From: Streptomyces lacrimifluminis
Lineage (GTDB): Bacteria; Actinomycetota; Actinomycetes; Streptomycetales; Streptomycetaceae
Assembly (NCBI RefSeq): GCF_014646095.1
Contig: NZ_BMMU01000018.1
Coordinates: forward strand, 1-62,325
Direction: 5' to 3'
DNA length: 62,325 bases
In this document: piece after piece, positions 57,861 to 62,325 of the stretch
Layout of the letters: every line of letters starts with the position of its first letter
How positions within the stretch are numbered: position 1 is the stretch's first letter
Notes under the pieces: generated by a model
What the model was told of the DNA's origin: nothing
What the model saw: only the letters and a program-made list of their open reading frames with translations
Database searches by the model: none
Position numbers and translations under genes: made by a program

Positions 57861-58958
57861 GTGAACGATACCGGGATACGCGAGGGCGTACGGGAAGTCG
57901 ATGTCGTCGTCATAGGCGCCGGCCAGGCGGGGCTGTCCAGCGCCTATCACCTGCAGCGCACCGGCTTCGCGCCGGAGCGCGACTTCGTCGTGCTCGATCA
58001 CGCCCCGCAGCCCGGCGGCGCCTGGCAGTTCCGCTGGCCGTCTCTCACCTACGGCAAGGTGCACGGGATGCACGCACTGCCCGGTATGGAGCTGACGGAC
58101 GCCGATCCCGCGCGGCCGTCCGCCGAGGTCATCGGCGAGTACTTCGACACGTACGAGCGCACCTTCGGTCTGAAGGTGCGCCGGCCGGTGGAGGTTCGTG
58201 CCGTGCGCGAGGGCGACGGAGACGGCCGACTGCTCGTCGAGACCTCGGACGGTGACTGGTCCACGCGGGCGCTGATCAACGCCACCGGCACCTGGGACAG
58301 GCCGTTCTGGCCGCGCTACCCGGGCCAGGAGACCTTCCGGGGACGGCAGTTGCACACCGCGCAGTACCCGGGGCCCGAGGAGTTCACCGGGCAGCGGGTG
58401 GTCGTGGTGGGCGGGGGCGCGTCCGGTACCCAGCATCTGATGGAGATCGCTCCGTACGCCGCCGGGACCACGTGGGTGACCCGGCGTCCGCCGGTCTTCC
58501 GCGAGGGGCCCTTCACCGAGGAGTTCGGGCGGGAGGCCGTCGCCCTCGTCGAGGAGCGGGTACGTCAGGGGCTGCCGCCGAAGAGTGTCGTGTCGGTGAC
58601 CGGACTGCCCCTCAACGACGCGATCCGGCAGGCACTCTCCGACGGCGTCCTCGACCGGCGGCCCATGTTCGACCGGATCACCCCGGACGGGGTGGAGTGG
58701 GGCGACGGACAGCGCGTCGGCGCCGACGTGATTCTCTGGGCGACCGGGTTCCGGGCCGCGATCGACCATCTGGCACCGCTCAGACTGCGTGAGCCCGGCG
58801 GCGGTATCCGTGTCGAGGGGACGCGCGCGGTCGTCGATCCGCGCGTCCATCTGGTCGGCTACGGCCCCTCGGCGAGCACGATCGGCGCCAACCGGGCCGG
58901 GCGGGCGGCCGCACGGGACATCGGACGGCTGCTCGACCAGGAGCCGGCCACTGTCTGA
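57861..58958 (+). CDS. FAD-dependent NAD(P)-binding oxidoreductase (CzcO/flavin-monooxygenase-like)
   Basis: This 365-residue flavoprotein has two dinucleotide folds: DVVVIGAGQAGLSSAYHLQRTGF for FAD (residues 14-36) and RVVVVGGGASGTQHLMEIAP for NADPH (about 180-199). It also has the PGGAWQFRWPSL loop and a late ATGFRAAIDHL motif. The layout fits the group annotated as flavoproteins of K+ transport (CzcO) and class B monooxygenase relatives. The start is GTG 57861; an in-frame ATG at 57807 lies inside the ssuD remnant and is less likely. The gene converges on the MltG-like gene. Confidence 0.75.
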   Translation: MNDTGIREGVREVDVVVIGAGQAGLSSAYHLQRTGFAPERDFVVLDHAPQPGGAWQFRWPSLTYGKVHGMHALPGMELTDADPARPSAEVIGEYFDTYERTFGLKVRRPVEVRAVREGDGDGRLLVETSDGDWSTRALINATGTWDRPFWPRYPGQETFRGRQLHTAQYPGPEEFTGQRVVVVGGGASGTQHLMEIAPYAAGTTWVTRRPPVFREGPFTEEFGREAVALVEERVRQGLPPKSVVSVTGLPLNDAIRQALSDGVLDRRPMFDRITPDGVEWGDGQRVGADVILWATGFRAAIDHLAPLRLREPGGGIRVEGTRAVVDPRVHLVGYGPSASTIGANRAGRAAARDIGRLLDQEPATV

Positions 58959-58987
58959 CGTCCCGTAGGGCCGCGTGGCCCGTCAGG

Positions 58988-59866
58988 TCACTTGGCGGGC
59001 TGCCCGCTCTGCTGCACCTGGCCCGGGCTCTTCCGGTTCTTCTGGTTCTTCTGGTTCTGGTTGAACTCGGCGACGTTGCGCTGGTGTTCGGCGTAGTCGG
59101 CCGTGAAGCGGGTGTCACCGGGCTTCACGGTGACGAAGTACAGCCAGTCGCCCGGGGTCGGGTTGATGGCGGCGCGCATCGCCTCCTCGCCGGGATTCGC
59201 GATCGGGGTGGGCGGCAGGCCCATGCGCTGGTAGGAGTTGTACGGGCTGTTCAGGCGGGTGTCGTTCACCGTCGTCCTGAGCGTGGACCTGTTCAGCGCG
59301 TAGTTGATGGTCGAGTCCATCTGCAGCGGCATCCCGCGTTCGAGCCGGTTGAAGACGACCCTGGCCACCTTCCCCATGTCCTGCTTGCCGGCGGCTTCGG
59401 CCTGGACGATGCTCGCGATGGTGACGGCCTGGTAGACGTTCATGGCGTTGCGCTGCGCTCCGGCGGTGACCGGCGGACCGCCGAACTTCTGGTTGGCGGT
59501 GTCGACCATGAACGACAGCAGGGATTCCGGGGTGGCCTTCTCCTTCAGTGGATAGGTCGCCGGGAAGAGATAGCCCTCGGGATTGCCCTCGGCGTCGGTC
59601 GGGAGTTTCAGCCGGGCTTTGACCAGCGACTTCTTTGTGCTTCCGGCCGGCAGGGCGAGGGCCTTGTCGACCGCCTCGTACACCTGGATGGAGCGCCAGC
59701 CCTCCGGGATGAGGAGGGAGGTCGGCCGGGGGTCCCCTTCGCTGCCGACGCTCAGCAGCGGCACCGCCACGGCGGTGGCCGCGACAACGGCACCGGTCGC
59801 GATGAGGACGGCCCGGCCACGGCGCGTCAGGCGAATCGTTTTCCGTGACGGAGTGTTCATCTGCAT
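58988..59866 (-). CDS. MltG/YceG-like endolytic transglycosylase
   Basis: This 292-residue protein has an N-terminal membrane anchor (AVLIATGAVVAATAVAVPLL, about 19-38) after a basic RLTRRGR stretch. A LysM-like or YceG region follows (LLIPEGWRSIQVYEAVDKAL), then the catalytic domain: GYLFPATYPLK, TIASIVQAEA with the catalytic Glu (near 157), VFNRLERGMPLQMDSTINYAL, NSPYNSYQRMGLPPTPIANPGEEAMRAAINP. The enzyme cuts glycan strands of nascent peptidoglycan near the membrane. The usual Streptomyces MltG is much longer and encoded with aroE-type neighbours, so this is probably a second, short paralogue. An Asn/Gln/Lys-rich tail is unusual. Confidence 0.85.
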   Translation of the reverse strand: MQMNTPSRKTIRLTRRGRAVLIATGAVVAATAVAVPLLSVGSEGDPRPTSLLIPEGWRSIQVYEAVDKALALPAGSTKKSLVKARLKLPTDAEGNPEGYLFPATYPLKEKATPESLLSFMVDTANQKFGGPPVTAGAQRNAMNVYQAVTIASIVQAEAAGKQDMGKVARVVFNRLERGMPLQMDSTINYALNRSTLRTTVNDTRLNSPYNSYQRMGLPPTPIANPGEEAMRAAINPTPGDWLYFVTVKPGDTRFTADYAEHQRNVAEFNQNQKNQKNRKSPGQVQQSGQPAK

Positions 59867-59931
59867 GCGGGCACGGTAACCCGCAAAAGCTTACAAACCC
59901 GACATATTTTCGTCTTGTCCGACCGCACATG

Positions 59932-61734
59932 TCACCCGGTCGGCTCCAGCTGCGCGTCCCGGCGCACGAGGGCCGCGTACCGCCCGTCCTGCCGCAGCAG
60001 TTCCTCGTGCGTACCCCGTTCGACCGCACGCCCGGAGTCCAGGACCACGATCTGGTCGGCGCCCCGGACGGTGGACAGGCGGTGGGCGATGGTGAGCGTC
60101 GTGCGGTTGGCCGACAGGGCGTCGATGGCCTCCTGGACGGCGTGTTCGGTGCGGGTGTCCAGGGCGCTGGTCGCCTCGTCCAGGATGAGGACCGGCGGGT
60201 CGCGCAGGATCGTACGCGCGATGGCGAGGCGCTGTTTCTCGCCGCCGGAGAAGCGGTGTCCGCGCTCACCGACGACCGTGTCGTACCCGTCGGGCAGGGA
60301 CGAGATGTGGTCGTGGATCTGAGCCGCCCGCGCCGCCGCCCGCAGTTCCTCGTCGGTGGCGTCCGGCTTGGCGAAGCGCAGGTTGTCGGCGACCGTCGCG
60401 TGGAAGAGGTACGTCTCCTGGGAGACGACGCCGACCGCGCGGGCGAGTGTGTCGAAGTCGAGGTCGCGGACGTCGACGCCGTCGATGGTGACCCGGCCGC
60501 CCGTCACGTCGTACAGCCGGGGCACGAGGTGACCCAGCGTGGACTTGCCGGCGCCGGTCGGGCCGACGATCGCCAGGCTGCCACCCGCCGGGACGGTGAT
60601 GTCGACGCCGTCGAGGATCGGGCGGCTCTTGTCGTCGTAGCGGAACTCGACGTCCTCCAGCCGGACTTCGCCCTTGACGGTGTCCAGGTGGACCGGGTTC
60701 TCCGGCTCGGTGATGTCGATGGGCAGGTCGAGGTACTCGAAGATGCGCTGAAAGAGCGCGAGCGATGCCTGGAGCTGGACCCCGGTGCTCAGCAGACTGA
60801 CGGTCGGCCGGAACAGGCCCTGCTGGAGCGAGACGAAGGCGACGAGCGTGCCGATCGAGACGGCCGGGCCGCCGAGCTGGAGGGCGAGGCCCGCGCTCCA
60901 GTAGATGACGGCGGGCATGGCCGACATGACGATGCCGATGACGGCCATCCGCCAGCGGCCGGCCATGCTGGAGCGCACTTCGAGGTCGACCAGGCTTTCG
61001 GACTCCGCCGCGAAGGACCGCGTGAGCGAATCGGAGCGGCCCATCGTGCGGCCGAGCAGGATGCCGCTCACCGACAGCGACTCGGTGACCGTGGCGGCCA
61101 TCGCGGCCATCTGCTTCTGGCGCTGGGTGGTGATCCGCTTGCGTTCGTTGCCCACGCGGCGGCTGATCCAGACGAACACCGGCAGCAGGAGCAGCGAGAC
61201 CACGGTCAGGCGCCAGTCGAGGGCGACCATCGCGACGATCGTGGCTACGACGCTGGTGAAGTTGGAGACCAGCGAGGTCGCGGTGGAGGTGACGGTGGCC
61301 TGCATACCGCCGATGTCGTTGGCGATGCGCGACTGGACCTCGCCCGTGCGGGTGCGGGTGAAGAAGGCGAGCGACATGCTCTGCAGCCGGCCGTAGACGG
61401 CGGTGCGCAGGTCGTGCATGACGCGCTGGCCGACGGTCGTGGAGATCAGTGTCTGGAGCACACCGAGGACGCCACCGAGGACGGCGCTGATGATCATGCC
61501 GAGGGCGAGCAGGCTGAGCAGTCCGGTGCGCCCCTCGGGGATCGCGACGTCGAGGGTTTCCTTCAGCAGGAAGGGGGTCGCGACGGAGACGAGGGACGCC
61601 GCGGCCACCAGCAGGCCGACGACGGCGAGCCGGCCTCGGTAGGGGCGGAAGAGTTTCAGGATGCGGCGGACCTGGCGCGGCTGGCCCGCCGAGTCGGCGG
61701 ACGGGGTCCAGGCCGGTTGACGGTCGGGTTTCAT
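59932..61734 (-). CDS. ABC multidrug-type exporter (half-transporter, TM-NBD)
   Basis: This 600-residue half-transporter has six helices (about 35-300; first VVGLLVAAASLVSVATPFLL) followed by the nucleotide-binding domain. That has Walker A VGPTGAGKSTLGH (near 375), Q-loop VSQETYLF, signature FSGGEKQRLAIAR, Walker B VLILDEATSALD and switch His TIAHRLSTVR. It would act as a homodimer exporting a hydrophobic compound or lipid. ATG 61734 has AAGGAG just upstream; the longer frame to 61776 would start inside the operator region and has no ribosome site. The gene is divergent from a MarR regulator that is its likely repressor. Confidence 0.88.
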   Translation of the reverse strand: MKPDRQPAWTPSADSAGQPRQVRRILKLFRPYRGRLAVVGLLVAAASLVSVATPFLLKETLDVAIPEGRTGLLSLLALGMIISAVLGGVLGVLQTLISTTVGQRVMHDLRTAVYGRLQSMSLAFFTRTRTGEVQSRIANDIGGMQATVTSTATSLVSNFTSVVATIVAMVALDWRLTVVSLLLLPVFVWISRRVGNERKRITTQRQKQMAAMAATVTESLSVSGILLGRTMGRSDSLTRSFAAESESLVDLEVRSSMAGRWRMAVIGIVMSAMPAVIYWSAGLALQLGGPAVSIGTLVAFVSLQQGLFRPTVSLLSTGVQLQASLALFQRIFEYLDLPIDITEPENPVHLDTVKGEVRLEDVEFRYDDKSRPILDGVDITVPAGGSLAIVGPTGAGKSTLGHLVPRLYDVTGGRVTIDGVDVRDLDFDTLARAVGVVSQETYLFHATVADNLRFAKPDATDEELRAAARAAQIHDHISSLPDGYDTVVGERGHRFSGGEKQRLAIARTILRDPPVLILDEATSALDTRTEHAVQEAIDALSANRTTLTIAHRLSTVRGADQIVVLDSGRAVERGTHEELLRQDGRYAALVRRDAQLEPTG

Positions 61735-61780
61735 GAGCTCCTTCGGGAGACTTGACGATGACGACTGGCGGAGCATAGCT

Positions 61781-61803
61781 CATTGTTACCTATACTCACA
61801 ATG
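61781..61803. promoter_or_regulatory. 23-bp inverted repeat operator between the ABC exporter and MarR
   Basis: CATTGT (61781-61786) and ACAATG (61798-61803) are perfectly complementary, with TTAC.../...GTAA-like partial symmetry between them. TATACT at 61791-61796 resembles a -10 element for the marR direction. The site lies 26 bases before the marR ATG and 47 bases before the exporter ATG, the normal place for a MarR-type operator. Confidence 0.65.
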
Positions 61804-61828
61804 AACTGCATCCTGATATTGTTCCCGC

Positions 61829-62299
61829 ATGAGTTCCCCTGACGCCGACGGTCCGCTCGCCGACCAGTTGCTGAGTCTGACCCGCCGTCTGCACCGCAGT
61901 CACAAGCACCAGCTGGAAGAGCGAGGAGTCGGCATCACCCCTGCCCAGTCCCGCCTGCTGCGTACCCTCTCGCACCATCTCCAGCATCACGGGTCCCCGC
62001 CACGGATGGCAGATCTGGCGGAGCGCCTGGAGGTGGTGCCCCGCGCGGTGACGACGCTGGTGGACGCACTGGAGGTGAGCGGCAAGGTGCGCCGGGTGCC
62101 CGATCCCGCCAGCCGCCGGGTGATCCGGATCGAACTGACGGACGACGGCCGCAAGGCGCTGAGCGAGCTGCGCGGAGCGCGCAGGGCGGCGGCGGAGGAG
62201 ATTCTGGCGCCGCTGACGGACGAGCAGCGCACGGTGCTGGGCGGGCTGCTGGACACGCTGATGGACGGGGGCGGCGCGCCGCCCGACCGGCGCTGCTGA
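61829..62299 (+). CDS. MarR family transcriptional regulator
   Basis: This 156-residue protein has a winged helix-turn-helix: LEERGVGITPAQSRLLRTLS (helix 2 region), RMADLAERLEVVPRAVTTLVDALEVSGKVRRV (helices 3-4 and turn, about 60-91), then the wing with PASRRVIRIELTDDGRKAL. N- and C-terminal helices provide dimerisation (LADQLLSLTRRLHRSHKHQLE at 10-30). It probably represses itself and the divergent exporter through the 23-base dyad, with release by the exported compound. It ends 26 bases before the window edge. Confidence 0.9.
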   Translation: MSSPDADGPLADQLLSLTRRLHRSHKHQLEERGVGITPAQSRLLRTLSHHLQHHGSPPRMADLAERLEVVPRAVTTLVDALEVSGKVRRVPDPASRRVIRIELTDDGRKALSELRGARRAAAEEILAPLTDEQRTVLGGLLDTLMDGGGAPPDRRC

Positions 62300-62325
62300 G
62301 GACGGGGGCGGCGCTGTTCCCCCAG

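Noticed and set aside
58956..59000. Terminator between the CzcO-like and MltG-like genes
   Set aside because: Only a five-base GGGCC/GGCCC stem with a large outer bulge is present, which is too weak to call.
1..62325. tRNA, rRNA, riboswitch or insertion-sequence genes
   Set aside because: I saw no cloverleaf-like segment, rRNA stretch, transposase motif or terminal inverted repeats. A covariance-model scan would be needed to exclude small RNAs.

Overview
The window is a stretch of actinobacterial, almost certainly Streptomyces, chromosome. The supporting signs are very high GC with strong third-position GC bias, GTG and TTG starts, tight ATGA/GTGA gene overlaps, an acyl-CoA carboxylase epsilon subunit at the left edge, a TTA codon in a secreted xylanase, and a hairpin-containing intergenic repeat of a type I remember as common in Streptomyces. 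No tRNA, rRNA, CRISPR array or intact mobile element was seen. The gene mix (secreted glycosidases, steroid catabolism, exopolysaccharide, several decayed genes) is that of accessory chromosome.

Left part (1-27.6 kb). The 3' end of an acyl-CoA carboxylase beta subunit and accE are followed by a dadA-like remnant, a large Tat-exported GH2 beta-galactosidase and a heavily frameshifted cytochrome P450 pseudogene. An OpuC/ProX-type betaine ABC transporter (minus strand) diverges from a translationally coupled three-gene unit: a damaged ornithine-cyclodeaminase-like gene, a histidine-ammonia-lyase-fold enzyme that lacks the Ala-Ser-Gly motif forming the MIO cofactor, and an amidohydrolase. Together these look like an uptake and catabolism locus for a quaternary-ammonium amino acid such as ergothioneine or hercynine; this is inference. 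Two xylan-type secreted enzymes follow (a GH43, then a GH10-GH62 fusion), with a CGAAA/TTTCG palindrome upstream. Next is a steroid C/D-ring catabolic island: ipdAB on the minus strand, and ipdC, echA20-like, two acyl-CoA dehydrogenases and an ipdF-like SDR on the plus strand. The two arms diverge from a sequence matching the KstR2 operator at all but one specified base. A decayed copy of the SDR 5' end sits in tandem before the SDR. A CYP157-like P450 without an ExxR motif and an NDH-2/FSP1-like flavoprotein close this part.

Middle part (27.9-55.8 kb). This is a large exopolysaccharide/cell-surface glycan cluster. The plus-strand arm holds an N-acetyltransferase, an alpha/alpha-toroid-like protein, WecG-, WecC- and WecB-like enzymes, a Wzz-like protein, a flippase, a beta-helix lipoprotein and a glycosyltransferase. 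The central genes are a Wzz-Wzy fusion, a third Wzz-like protein and two glycosyltransferases. A 1201-residue secreted DMFA2/DUF4082 protein lies beside a minus-strand operon of initiating sugar transferase, Gfo/Idh dehydrogenase, epimerase, two DegT aminotransferases and a NeuD/PglD-type acyltransferase. The enzymes suffice on paper for UDP-ManNAcA and for a diacetamido-uronic acid such as UDP-ManNAc3NAcA, plus a second amino sugar, with Wzx/Wzy/Wzz-type export and polymerisation. A divergent GT2, an MFS transporter and a secreted beta-propeller-like protein end the cluster.

Right part (55.8-62.3 kb). After a strong hairpin come an SGNH-hydrolase remnant, a YjbQ-family gene, an orphan cysteine-type leader peptide in front of a collapsed ssuC/ssuD sulfonate locus, a CzcO-like flavoprotein, an MltG-like protein, and an ABC exporter divergent from a MarR regulator. 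A 23-bp inverted repeat lies between the last two.
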